Both the position numbers and the translations under genes were made by a program. Under the pieces are notes generated by a model that searched no databases, had not been told where the DNA came from, and saw nothing but the letters and a program-made list of their open reading frames with translations. A DNA stretch of 64,000 nucleotides, from the NCBI GenBank assembly GCA_024509875.1, contig JAMPIV010009922.1, forward strand, positions 101,001 through 165,000, given 5' to 3'. This DNA is from Oreohelix idahoensis. Taxonomy: Eukaryota > Mollusca > Gastropoda > Stylommatophora > Oreohelicidae. Shown in pieces: positions 42,845 to 53,880 of the stretch (positions are counted from its first letter, which is position 1; every line of letters starts with the position of its first letter).

Positions 42845-43555
42845 AATTCTCGCTATTCGCGGCGGTTACGTTTCTTGAAAACCCCGCGAATACGGAACCA
42901 TTGATAATATGGAAAATAGAGGGTTAGGTTCCTGCTGTACACTGTTCACCATACACTATTGCTACAGATCACTATAAACTCATCATTTCGTGTACCCTTC
43001 TAGTAAAATGCAGTTTATTTATTATACAGTTCATTTTATAATTGTATTTTATGCACTGTTTCTTTGTAATAGTACAGTATGTACAATCCGTTGGTGTACC
43101 AATACTCGCTCACTCACCATATCACTCATTCACACATACACACGCAAGCACACACACAAAACACTTACACACATTATTACACAATCGCAATTACATACAG
43201 ACATACCAGAAAGAAGTTTATCTAACACACGTACGTAATCATTGAGGCTCATCACATCCTTCTGACGCTTAGGAACACTCGCCATCGCACTTGCACTACT
43301 CTTGGATGCTATTTTTAATTCCAAAAATAATCAAAAACAGTTTCAACTGCAAAAACGTGGATGAAGAGATGCTCGACTAAGACACGTGTAAAGACAACGA
43401 AATCCGCACGAACAAGGAGTCAGCTTCTCCTTGCTGCGCGGTAGGCGTCTTGAACGTTTTTGCCTACTGCGCATGGCCACGAATATCCGCGAGGTGTCAG
43501 CGAAAGGCAAAAATTGGTTACACTTTATGTCGCGCGAATCCGCGAATACAAGAAC
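42845..43555 (-). mobile_element. Possible pogo/Tigger-like remnant or derived MITE
   Basis: ATTCGCGG-type words lie in inverted orientation at both sides (42852-42860 and 43540-43550). Near the right end the minus strand opens at 43285 with MASVPKRQKDVMSLNDYVRV, resembling the helix-turn-helix start of pogo/Tigger transposases, for about 29 residues. The rest of a transposase is missing; the middle is CA-rich (43130-43200). The end positions are approximate. Confidence 0.4.
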
Positions 43556-43639
43556 ACACAAATAGCGAGGATTGACAATGTCTATACTCGGTCGTATATC
43601 TGCTTGAAGTCTACGAAATGCCCGAGTCACTGTACGTTT

Positions 43640-44190
43640 TCTAATTCTTCTTCTTCTTCGTTCGCCCTCAAACTTCTACATTAATGACTCAATGTGAAAG
43701 CAGTAGTCAGCTCAAGGTTCCTGACATCTCCATACAGTTTTTGGTTGAGAGAAGTGGGTTGTTGCCATATGCCACTCCTTTCATTGCTGTAAGTTGGGCA
43801 GGACTTGAGCAGAGGTTCGGCTGTTATGTGGCTGGTCCACAGGAGCATAGAGATCTGTTGGACCAATCCTTTACTTGTGATATAGATGGTACCTCAACCT
43901 ATTATGACCAGTAGGTAGCGGAAAATGATGACCTGGTCTCGCCTAGACAGCTGGTGATAGGTGTCATCTTTCATGTGACCTATATTGTTTTTTGCAGAGC
44001 TCCCCTTTCTTTAGCATGCTTTTCTAACTTTTCGTTGCCTGAAGTTTTGGGCTGGTATCCACGGGACTATGCACTTATTGAAGCATTTGGCCAGGTTTTT
44101 AAGTGAGTTTATCAGATCTTTCAATCCTTTAACATGGTTGCTCTTGTGGCCGTGAGTCGTATTGCAAGATTCGGACCACTGCCCTTTCAG
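43640..44190 (-). pseudogene. I-type LINE 3' end (RNase H tail and zinc module)
   Basis: The minus strand reads NHVKGLKDLINSLKNLAKCF and WIPA of RNase H, then LSRRDQVIIFRL, TGHNRLRYHLY and a damaged Cys/His module, KLYGDVRN, and a GAAGAAGAAGAATTAG tail. It is the continuation of the fragment at 53402-53880: the two join in phase at a point where Element 3 is inserted. It carries several stops. Confidence 0.8.
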
Positions 44191-45117
44191 TAGATAGTGT
44201 GTTGTAAAGTAAATACTAGAAACTTCCTTCACTCAGACTGACTCTACTTTTTCTTCATACCCACTGTTTATCAATCGATACCACTCAAAACAGCAGTGAA
44301 AATATCAATGGTAGAACTTTATTAACATACGTTGATAACTGAGTAAAAATGGTATGCCCAACCTTTCTCTTCAAGGTTGGCAGTCTTGCAAAATACAATC
44401 TTCAGTTTCAAACAATCTCAGTATCCATTTTTTTCACATACATTTTGCTTGTCTTCTTACTATTACTTGTCCCAGCTATAGAACCTGTCATATATTTATT
44501 CAGACAGAACTTCCTGTCGTTCTTCTGTTTATGTTTCTTTTCCCATGTTTCTTGTTATATCTCTATACGAGAAACTGGCCTTAACCGCCAGGGCTGTCAC
44601 TTTTACCAAGATTTCATCTGTTTACTGTCCTCTGCTCAGACCTGGTCTGCTGAGCCACATACGCAGTAAATAATCAAAATGTCAAAACGTACCTGTTTTG
44701 TTTCTTCATTTGAAATACACTTTTTCTTACACACACACTTTGGTGCTCCGAATATATCTTATACAACAATATAAAATCTTACGCTGCACGTTCAATATCT
44801 AACTACACACTTCAGAGAAACACCTTTCCCTGCCTACATTTAGCGCGTCTCAAACCAGACTCCGTCAAAACCCCGTTCTAACATTCTTCGTTCACGCCTA
44901 ACATGTGTTTACGCATCTCGACTTTCTCGTGCATACTTTTTTTTTTCACTCACTCAAACCTGTAATGGACTTAATTCTAAGTTACTTCCCTTAAGACAAA
45001 GCCTAATCTTACACATCTTATCTCCCTTCATTAACGACAAATAATCTGCAACCAAATCCATCCATAAGATTTTTCTACATTCTTTCTCTCTATCAAAACC
45101 AAACCACCGTTCACACA
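44191..45117 (-). repeat. 3' LTR of Element 3
   Basis: On the minus strand it starts TGTGTGAACGGTGG at 45117. The far end is uncertain by a few bases (ACACACTA region). It is nearly identical to 52480-53400. Confidence 0.9.
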
Positions 45118-45140
45118 TCTCCCCCCCTTAAAAAAAATTT
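45118..45140 (-). other. Polypurine tract of Element 3
   Basis: On the minus strand a T run then AAGGGGGGGAGA abuts the LTR start. Confidence 0.75.
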
Positions 45141-46790
45141 CTCTCACAGAGAAAATTTCCCGAAAAATCTCCACTTACTCTCTTCCTTCCCTCTTCTACT
45201 ACCAATTCCATCCCTTTCTTCCTCAACATCTGTCCCAATGAGACCCACCATTCTCCACTTCTAATCAACCTCACTCATCTTCCTGTCTACAATTTCCATT
45301 TCATAGTATACATTTTCCATCATGGAATTGTTTTCATATTATACATTTTACTGAATACAACTCTTTTCATGTTACAACTTGTACATAATGGCACTCATTT
45401 CATAGTACACCTTGTCGTTTGCTCCTTTACGACTCTTACTAGACCTTTCTAACTTCATTAGTCATTTACCATCCCTTTTATCTCTACTCCCAAGTTTATT
45501 ATCCCGCCTACGCGAATTATCTTGAATTTCTGCCTATCTCATTAATCGTTCTACTTAGTTGCATATCTTTCCTACGTTATCTACATTTCATTTCCATCTT
45601 CCCTTGTGGTTAAAAGAAACCCGTAACCATATACAATGTGTACTGTTTCCTCAACATAATTATTCTCTCCTCTATTCTCATTTCCTTAGTTTTTCTATCT
45701 CTCATTATTCTTCCTTATTGTCTCCCTATAACCTCCATTTCTTATAACTTGGAGAAGCCTCGCTTCCCACAAAGTCTTCACCAGACTCTGGCAACTGCCG
45801 AAAAACAAAAATCTGCATCCTCCTCAACTCCGTTGTCAGCTCCCTCTAGATTATCACTTCTAGTTATCCAATTTTCTCTATATCTTCGCCATTTCCCTAT
45901 GGCCCTCATCTACCGCCATATTCTCTATAGTTTCTCCAATACTCCTTTAGTTGTCTCGTAATTCCTTTTCGTCTCCTCTCTGTGACTTCTCAATTCCTCC
46001 CATCTACGTCTCTCTCCCTTAATCTATGGCTTCCCTGCCTCTTTCCTCTTCTCTTCCACCACTGCAGTAGTCCATCGTTCGGACCTACTCAGCTTACTTT
46101 ATGTTCAGTGTAGAACGATTGCATCTAGTTTCCAAACAACTAGACTCCCGCTGCAATTTCTACTTCTCTCCTTTTATCCAAAATCTCCGTCTCCATATTA
46201 CTCCATAATACTTCATATCTCTCCATCTTTCTGCCGTCCTGCTCCACGGCTTCCCAAAATCTTATTTTCCCTTATTTCTCCATATTTCTCCCAGAAAACC
46301 CCATACAACCGCCGTCCTCCTCAACGGTTTCTCAAAATCTCTAAATTTCTATTATTCCTTCCGTCTTCCTCTACGACTGCTCAAAATATATAACTCCATA
46401 TTTCTCCCATTTCACCATAATACTCCATGTTTCTGCTGTCCTCCTCTACGGCTTCCTCAAAATCTCTATCTTCATATTACTTCGTACCTCCATACCTCAT
46501 TTTGCTCCATAACTGCCGTCCTCCTCCACGGCCTCACCAAAATGTCAGTCTGCACTATTCTTGCCGTCAAAACCACGGCGTTTCACATAATTTCCGCCAT
46601 ACTACCATGGCCTCTAATCTACTTCTTACATCTCCTTTCCTCCTCTCCTCTACTGCAGTACCCTATTGGTCCGGTGTACCCAGTTTACTTCTTAAGTGCG
46701 GTATGGACCAATCATACTTGTCTTTTTAAGACTAGCAACCGCCGCCATCTTGTTCCATATAACATATGCTATGTCTCCTCCCATAGCCTC
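45141..46790 (-). other. Non-coding 3' region of Element 3 with degenerate tandem repeat
   Basis: Pyrimidine-rich on the plus strand, with no frame I trust. From about 46220 to 46560 a unit of roughly 70-90 bases recurs five times, each with a CCGTCCTCCTCNACGGC-type core followed by a CAAAATCT phrase. The core is a short inverted repeat (GCCGT...ACGGC) that could form a small hairpin in the transcript. Confidence 0.6.
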
Positions 46791-46793
46791 CTC

Positions 46794-49700
46794 CTATGCT
46801 AACTTATTCATCAATTTTAGCATCTCCATCATCCTAGCCTCTCTGGCTCTAAGCGCTTCTAACTCTATCTGTTTATCCAAATCTTGAGTCTCCTCTTCTC
46901 GTCTAACCTCGTCAACACTTTGCTTCCTCTCCACCTCTGTATCTCGTGTATCTCTCGAGTTTCTCTCGACCTCCTTACTTCTTACTCCGTCAACCGTTTG
47001 CCTCGGTTTCCCTCTATCTTCCATTTCTTCCCTTCTCGTACTCCCTGTACTCTTTAATTTGTCTCTACCTCGACTTGTACTCCTAGTATCTCTCATACTA
47101 CTACTCCTATTTCTATCTCCCTTTCTAGCCTCTCGGCTCTTGGATCGGTACTACCTTCGATCCGTATTTCCTCTCTCTTCCTCCTTTCTAGCCGCCCGGC
47201 TCTTAGATCGGTAATTCCCTCGATCTGTAAGTGTTCTATTTCTCTGTGTATCTAATCCCTCTGGACTCTTGGATAGGTATTCCCGTCGACCCGTATCTCT
47301 TCTATCTTCTCTTCTATTTCTCAGCCTTTCTCGGCTCTTGGATCGGAAATCCCTTCGATCCGTATCCCTTCTTATTTCTCTACTATTATCTCTCCTATTC
47401 TCCTCGCTCTCTCTAGTCCTGAATCGGTATTCTCCTCGACTCGTATCTCTCCTATTACTAGCCTCTCTGCTCTTGGATCGGTATTCTCTTCGACCCGTAT
47501 CCCTACTTGCCTCCTCAGTATCTTTACTCTTAGATCGGTATTCTCGTCGATCTGCACTTCTACTACTTTCATGTTTCTGAACTTCTTCCTCTTTCTGCTT
47601 CGCCTTCTCTGTGGCCTTCTTTATATCATCACCTGCCCCAGGTGCTGTGACATCTTCCTTTTTCTCTGATGTGTGTCTATTCATATCCTGTTTGCTTTCT
47701 AACTCTTCCAACTTCCTCTCTAAATCTGCGCAAAGTGCAGTTAACTGTTCTATTTTTGTTCTATCTTTATTTCCATCTTCCTCTTTGTTTTCCCTCGACC
47801 TTCCCTGGTCGACACTGTCTATATCCCATTGACCCGTTCCCTTGGTCTTTCTGTCTTGTTCTTTTTGCACTTCTCTATGACTACATTTCTCCTTTTCCAA
47901 TTCTTCAAATTTCCTGTCCATATATTGAACAATTGCCCGTATGTCCTTCATCTCCGCTACACTACTATTTCTTACTTTATTCTTCCTCTTTATTCTGACC
48001 TCTTCTACATGTCTCAACTTTGCTAGACGCCTTCTGTAATCCTCTGAATCGTCTGATGACGACGACCGCTGTCTCTTCATCCCTCTTATATTTTCTTCCT
48101 CCATCTCTTCCTGCGTATCTGAATCTTTAGCTGATGTGTCCTCTATATTCTGAGTTTGACTTGCACCACTTTGTTGTTTAGTATCTATCTGTTGCTCCTT
48201 TTGTTTCAATAGCTGCTGCTCCTGTGCTCTTTGTTCTGCAGCTCTCGTATGTTTGTACGGTGCATCTATTTCTGTTTCAATAGTATTCCATTGTTTCCTT
48301 ATTCTTGTCGTATCTTCTAGAATCTCATTGTACTGTTTACTCTCTGTATCCTGCCATACTTGTATCCTGTCTTCCTCTGGCCTATATGTGCCCATCTCTT
48401 GTTCCCTGTGTAAGATTTCTGGCCTATATGTGCCCATCTCCTCTTGTTCGCTGTGTAAAATTTGGGGGGTTGGGATTAACCGATCAGATGTTGTTTCTGG
48501 TTCTGCATGGACGTGTGTTCTTCCTGCCATTGTGCGACTCTGACTACCTGTTGATGTTTCTCCATAGTCATCTTCCCATCCTACTCTCCAGTTGTCTCCT
48601 ATCCTGTTAGACTCCTTCCAGTCACTATCCTTTTGTGTTGCTTCAGTTCTACGTGTTCCTATCCTATCATGTGTATTGTTATGTTGTTTATGTCCTTCCG
48701 TGTAGTGTGGTGTGTTATTGGGAATCCGTGTACATCTTTCTTGAACACTGCCTCTCATACTATACATACTATGGCTCCTTATATAGCCTCTTATATCCAT
48801 CGGTCTATCTTCCTCTATTTCGTCTACGACAAGCTTGTAGATTTCTTCCTTTCTTTGTGATAAGTCTATATCAAACTTTTCTTCCAGAATTTTCTGCACC
48901 TCCTTTAGTACCACGATGTCTGGTTTAGTTCTTCCAAGGATGACTTTTATTTCTTTCCTCAACTGCTCTATACTTGGTTGAGATATTTTGATCCTTTCCA
49001 TCTTTTCTGTTACACCGTTAACTCTCTGTATTCCATTCTCTTTTGTGTGCTTTTTCTCTCCTAACACTGCATTGAGTCTGAATGGTGTGCATACATCTTC
49101 CTTGATTCCTACCTTGTCCTGCTTCCTTGTTTCCACTTTCTTCTGCTCTCTGTATATCTTGTTAACTCTATGTTGTGGTACCACCACTGTTTGTGGTTTC
49201 CGATTTTGTCTCTGACGCGCGTTGTTATTGTTCATAGTTTCTTGTATTATGCGCTTTTCTTGGTGTTCCATATTTCCTTCCTGACCTTCCATCAGTTGTA
49301 CCCTTCCTAATACAAATCCTCTTGGTATTCTAACTGTTTTTCCCGTGGTGTTTATAATCATCGTTGGAAATTGTTGTCTTTTTCCAATTTGTACTATTCC
49401 TTCTACCATTTCTAGTCCGGGTTCATCTAGTATATCTCCATCTTCCCAGTCGAGTGTTAAGACCGTTTGTCCTTGGTTAAAATATGGGGATCTTTTCAAC
49501 TTGCCTTGAACAATACCGACTTCATTCGGTCGCAGCGTAACTGTTGTTCTGTTTCGGATTATGGACGCTATGTATACGTCGTCCTGTAACCTGATGCATT
49601 CGCCATGTATCTTCAGTTGGTGAGTATCAAAATGTACTTGAGCCTTATGTTTTAGCAGAAAATCACGTCCTAGTATGATATTTCTCGTCATCCCCTTCAC

Positions 49701-50489
49701 AATGGTGAACGTGTGTTCCACGATCATATTGCCAATTCTCATTTGCACCATAGCTGTTCCCATCACTTTCACGTTTTCTCCTGACACCGAGGTAAGTGTA
49801 TTTTGTGACTTTCTGTATTGAGCTACGCCTCGTATCTGTTTATAAAGTCCAAACCTGATAAGGCTTACAGTAGCTCCAGAGTCTACCAATGCTCTATATC
49901 TCCTTCCGTGTATTTCGACAATACATGAACAAGGGTCTGGTTTATGCGCCAGCTCAATTGCTGTTGCTACTTTTCTTTTAGGGATACGTTGTTTTCTTTC
50001 TTGTTTTTCAATTTCATTTATTTGTATTTTCTTGTCTTTGACTCCTCTCCTGATGTCTCCAACAAAATTCCTCAAATCTATTCTAGTTCTTCTCCTATTC
50101 ACGCTGTCCCAATGTCCTGATCCATAGTTGCTGTTGAAAGTCGGGAGTGTCCTGTCCCTGTTATTCCATGTTCTATTATGTCCCTGTTTATATTGATATT
50201 GGTTACATTTCCATTTCCCAATTTCGCGATCTGTACATATATTTCTCCTTTCATATTTGTTCCTGTTTATAACTGAACCATCCCAATTCATCTTCCTATT
50301 TCTGTATTCTTGACATGTCTTTTGTAGCCATCCTTTCTTGTCAAACCAACTTGCAGGATGGTGTACTCTGGCCCATTGTCTATGGTATGGTTGTTGGTTA
50401 TACCTAACATGTGCCCTTCCTATCATGTTCACTTGTGGTTGCCTTCCATTTATTGTATCAATATATCCTTTCTCCGTCTTGTCCTGTGG
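46794..50489 (-). pseudogene. Protease-DEK_C-coiled-coil-SR-like ORF of Element 3
   Basis: A giant frame. It is open from the Gag stop (TAA 50490) to TAG 47151 and, in the same phase, on to 46794. Numbering from ATG 50432: basic linker 1-165; retropepsin 168-265 (ALVDSGATVSLI, then IILGRDFLL); a beta-rich region to about 380, like the segment that precedes RT in gypsy pols. Next a DEK_C-like helical domain 488-540 (LRKEIKVILG, EVQKILEEKFDIDLSQRKEE). Then Gln/Glu-rich coiled coil about 740-960 and a tail of RREYRSKS units from 985. No RT motif occurs. The TAG falls inside one unit (DRR/YRSKSRE) where other copies have Glu, so it is a recent nonsense change. Confidence 0.8.
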
Positions 50490-51506
50490 TTATACTATCT
50501 CCCTGATGAGTCTCCCTCTGTTGGTGTTTACTTCATTCTCTTGTCTATTCTTTTCGGACTGGTTGTAATATTGTTGTCTATTGTGTTGTCTACTACGTCT
50601 CGGGTTAAAGGTCTCAACTCTCCTTACTGAGTGTTGTGGCTCTAGTGGCCTATAATTACACGCAAAGGCTTTATGTCCCAGCCTATTGCAAGCATAACAC
50701 ACGATTGGCTCGCGGTCTACCTGTCTTGACCTATAAAACGTTTCCATTCCTCTCCCTCGTCTTTCTATCCTTCTTTGTTGACAATGTCCTATCTCCATAG
50801 GTTCTTCCTGTGTTTCTTCACATGGAACCACTCTACCAAGCCTGAGGTCCAATCTTCTTCTAATGTTCTCTTCGGCTGTAGCAAGTGCAATGGCCTGTGA
50901 CAAGTTTTGTGGGTCCTTCCTGGGGAGATGTAATTTAATTGGTATACCATTCAACCCATCGACGAATATGCCCACTAACTGTTTTTCCACCTCTTGCTGG
51001 TTAGTTTGTTGCCCCAAGAAAACTTCTTCCGCTAGGTTTAACAACCTGTCGCTGAACATTTGAATGGGTTCCTCTGCTTGTTGTTGTATGCTCCTCAGCA
51101 TCGTCCACGCATAAGATGCATCCGTAATTTGTGCATACCTTCTTATTAGTTCTTTCTTAAAATCTTCCCATGTCTCATCTGGGACAGTGTCAAACCTGCG
51201 TCTTATAAAATCTACTACTAACCCGCATGAGGAAAGATATGCAACTTGTTTGTACTCACCTTGGTCCATATTGACCGAAGTGCAATATCTTTGTATCTCG
51301 AGCAACCATTTTCTACATAAAGTAGGATTCCCTGCATATGGTGTTATGCTGTTCCGGATATTCTGGAACTTACTTTCATTTCTAATGGATGTCATAGCCT
51401 TAGCTACCTGCTCCAGAGCAGCCACATTGGGATCTAAACCCGCCGTAAGTTGTTGTTGTTGTTGCATCTTGTCTTGACCTGTAAGTGTTAGTATTAATAG
51501 AAACAC
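50490..51506 (-). CDS. gag: Gag of Element 3
   Basis: 339 codons. The likely start is ATG 51467 (MQQQQQL) or ATG 51506. The capsid-like core includes FQNIRNSITPYAGNP, WLLEIQRYC, WEDFKKELIRRY and EEPIQMFSDRLLNLAEE. A CCHC zinc knuckle at 270-283 (CYACNRLGHKAFAC) binds element RNA. An Arg/Gln/Asn-rich tail follows. It ends at TAA 50490-50492. The downstream protease frame continues in the same phase with no other stop, so a Gag-protease fusion would need only stop read-through. This Gag differs from those of Elements 1 and 2, which lack the knuckle. Confidence 0.9.
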   Translation of the reverse strand: MFLLILTLTGQDKMQQQQQLTAGLDPNVAALEQVAKAMTSIRNESKFQNIRNSITPYAGNPTLCRKWLLEIQRYCTSVNMDQGEYKQVAYLSSCGLVVDFIRRRFDTVPDETWEDFKKELIRRYAQITDASYAWTMLRSIQQQAEEPIQMFSDRLLNLAEEVFLGQQTNQQEVEKQLVGIFVDGLNGIPIKLHLPRKDPQNLSQAIALATAEENIRRRLDLRLGRVVPCEETQEEPMEIGHCQQRRIERRGRGMETFYRSRQVDREPIVCYACNRLGHKAFACNYRPLEPQHSVRRVETFNPRRSRQHNRQQYYNQSEKNRQENEVNTNRGRLIREIV

Positions 51507-52479
51507 CTGTTAAAAAAAATTAATATAAATCTCTTGGTTGACCTGTAAGAGAATTATTAACCAATATCTGTGTACAATACTTATAATTCTTATGAGTTAC
51601 AAAACAATTATGAATCTAATTCTCATAATTTAACTGACTACACTAATAATTAACTTAATTTGTTTCTAAATATTTATGTGTTACATAATCTGTTTTCCTT
51701 GATTGGGATACACACTTGCTCCTCCAGTATTTCAGAATTAATCAACACAATTTTTGTCTTATACGGCTGTATATTATTATTTTTGCGCGTTGGGCCTGTT
51801 GATCATTCAGATTGTTATCTCATGCATGTACCTGTATTCTGACGGTTGTCGGATGATGTAGACTGTTTTGTTCTTTATATTCTTCTTGTGCACTTGTCCT
51901 TCGTGATGTCTTGACTTCTGTGTTGTCTTGCTTTGTTTCTTCAGCTCGCAGGATTCCTTCGATTTGTATCTTCTTAATGAACTTGACCTTCGTGATGCTT
52001 TGGATAGACTTCGTTGTTTTTGATGTCGCTTCACTTTACTTGACTTCTGTTTTGTCTTGATTTGTTTTTTTTCGCTCGCAGGATTCTTTCTTGCTGTGTA
52101 ATCTCTTCTTAGTGAACTTGACCTTCGTTCTGTCTGCAGTCTTTTAAATCTCTATCTTGTATAGGGTTAGGTGCACCAAAATACTCTGTGACCGTTGTAG
52201 TGCTAGATACGAAAATATTTGACGCAACCGTACCTAATATGTGATGCCGAAACTGACATCTGAGTGGAGTCTGTCTTTCTTTATAAAAGTTTCTTGAACT
52301 ATCATTGAGTTATAAAAGTTTCTTGAGCTATTCTAGTGTAGGGCTGGTCACTGGCACCATTAGTTACCCTGTCATCTGTTGTCTTTACTACTGCCTACTG
52401 TAGGGCTGGTCACGAGCACCATGAATGTCTGTCGACGGGGATGGGTTTTGCATAGTGTAGGGCTACTGCCCTGTCCCAG
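51507..52479 (-). other. Leader of Element 3 with internal duplications
   Basis: Non-coding. It holds a roughly 120-base imperfect tandem pair at about 51900-52130 (CTCGCAGGATTC, GAACTTGACCTTCGT in both). A 29-base pair (TTATAAAAGTTTCTTGA) lies at 52280-52335, and three TGTAGGGCT(GG) units at 52340-52465. A candidate primer site (TGGGACAGGGCAG on the minus strand, from 52478) follows the LTR. Confidence 0.65.
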
Positions 52480-53400
52480 TAGTGTGGTGTAACCGTGAAT
52501 ACTAGAAACTTCCTTCACTCAGACTGACTCTACTTTTTCTTCATACCCACTGTTGATCAATCGATACCACTCAAAACAGCAGTGAAAATATCAATGGTAG
52601 AACTTTATTAACATACGTTAATAACTGAGTAAAAATGGTATGCCCAACCTTTCTCTTCAAGGTTGGCAGTCTTGCAAAATACAATCTTCAGTTTCAAACA
52701 ATCTCAGTATCCATTTTTCACATACATTTGCTTGTCTTCTTACTATTACTTGTCCCAGCTATAGAACATGTCATATATTTATTCAGACAGAACTTCCTGT
52801 CGTTCTTCTGTTTATGTTTCTTTTCCCATGTTTCTTGTTATATCTCTATACGAGAAACTGGCCTTAACCGCCAGGGCTGTCACTTTTACCAAGATTTCAT
52901 CTGTTTACTGTCCTCTGCTCAGACCTGGTCTGCTGAGCCACATACGCAGTAAATAATCAAAATGTCAAAACGTACCTGTTTTGTTTCTTCATTTGAAATA
53001 CACTTTTTCTTACACACACACTTTGGTGCTCCGAATATATCTTATACAACAATATAAAATCTTACGCTGCACGTTCAATATCTAACTACACACTTGAGAG
53101 AAACACCTTTCCCTGTCTACACTTAGCGCGTCTCAAACCAGACTCCGTCAAAACCCCGTTCTAACATTCTTCGTTCACGCCTAACATGTGTTTACGCATC
53201 TCGATTTTCTCGTGCATACTTTTTTTTTTCACTCACTCAAACCTGTAATGGACTTAATTCTAAGTTACTTCCCTTAAGACAAAGCCTAATCTTACACATC
53301 TTATCTCCCTTCATTAACGACAAATAATCTGCAACCAAATCCATCCATAAGATTTTTCTACATTCTTTCTCTCTATCAAAACCAAACCACCGTTCACACA
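52480..53400 (-). repeat. 5' LTR of Element 3
   Basis: Minus-strand start TGTGTGAACGG at 53400. It matches 44195-45117 with about eight substitutions and two small indels. Confidence 0.9.
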
Positions 53401-53401
53401 C

Positions 53402-53880
53402 TTCAGGGCTGTTATTACGAAGAGGGCATCTGTAAAGATCACTATCAGTTTTTCTGCATGTGCTTTGTACCCAATAAGAGTTTCCGCTGCCTATGTCAGG
53501 GCTTCTGCTTCATCATTGAAGTTATTGCAGTATTTGCCAGTGTCAATTGTCATAGAGTGGATTCTATTCTTTAATTTTATGAGGATGCCAGCTCCCTCAT
53601 TTTAAATAGCATTGTTTTGCCAAACCATCAGTATCTGCATGTATCCATGGAAACCTTTGGCCACTATACTTAGCTGCTATATGCTTTCTTTTAGTTTGTG
53701 TCTGAATGCCTTTACTTTCAATGCCTGGAATATCAGATTTTAGATCAGGAACCTTCTGTTCTACATTGGGATAATTGAGCTTGGTGCTATTTTCTGTGCG
53801 ACTGAGTGATAAAGTTGTTAATATATATTTTGATAAAGTACTGCTGGAAGACAGGCGTCAGCCACCATCATCAGTTGACA
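53402..53880 (-). pseudogene. RNase H remnant of the I-type LINE split by Element 3
   Basis: The minus strand shows decayed RNase H sequence: GILIKLKNRIHSM, EAL, IGYKAHAEKL and DALFVITAL right at the Element 3 junction. The sequence resumes beyond the element at 44190. Several stops are present. Confidence 0.75.

Larger units (their letters stand above)
44191..53401 (-). mobile_element. Element 3: LTR element with Gag, protease and a DEK_C/SR-like ORF
   Basis: A 9.2 kb minus-strand LTR element. LTRs of about 920 bases differ at roughly 8 bases plus 2 indels. CTGAA (minus strand) lies at both outer edges (44186-44190, 53402-53406). Order: 5' LTR, leader with internal repeats, Gag, protease fused to a long novel region, 1.6 kb non-coding, polypurine tract, 3' LTR. 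RT, RNase H and integrase are absent. It resembles large non-autonomous LTR elements, but with a coding rather than empty interior. Helper unknown. Confidence 0.9.

Noticed and set aside
43130..43245. His/Thr-rich plus-strand peptides near 43042-43245
   Set aside because: They are translations of a CA-rich simple repeat.
44349..44669. Hydrophobic frame present twice (44349-44669 and 52635-52952)
   Set aside because: It is part of both LTRs of Element 3; duplication is explained by the LTRs and one copy carries a small indel that alters the frame.
45559..46887. Plus-strand Ser/Leu/Phe-rich frames across Element 3
   Set aside because: They are shadows of pyrimidine-rich sequence opposite the minus-strand coding region, with no domain or conservation.
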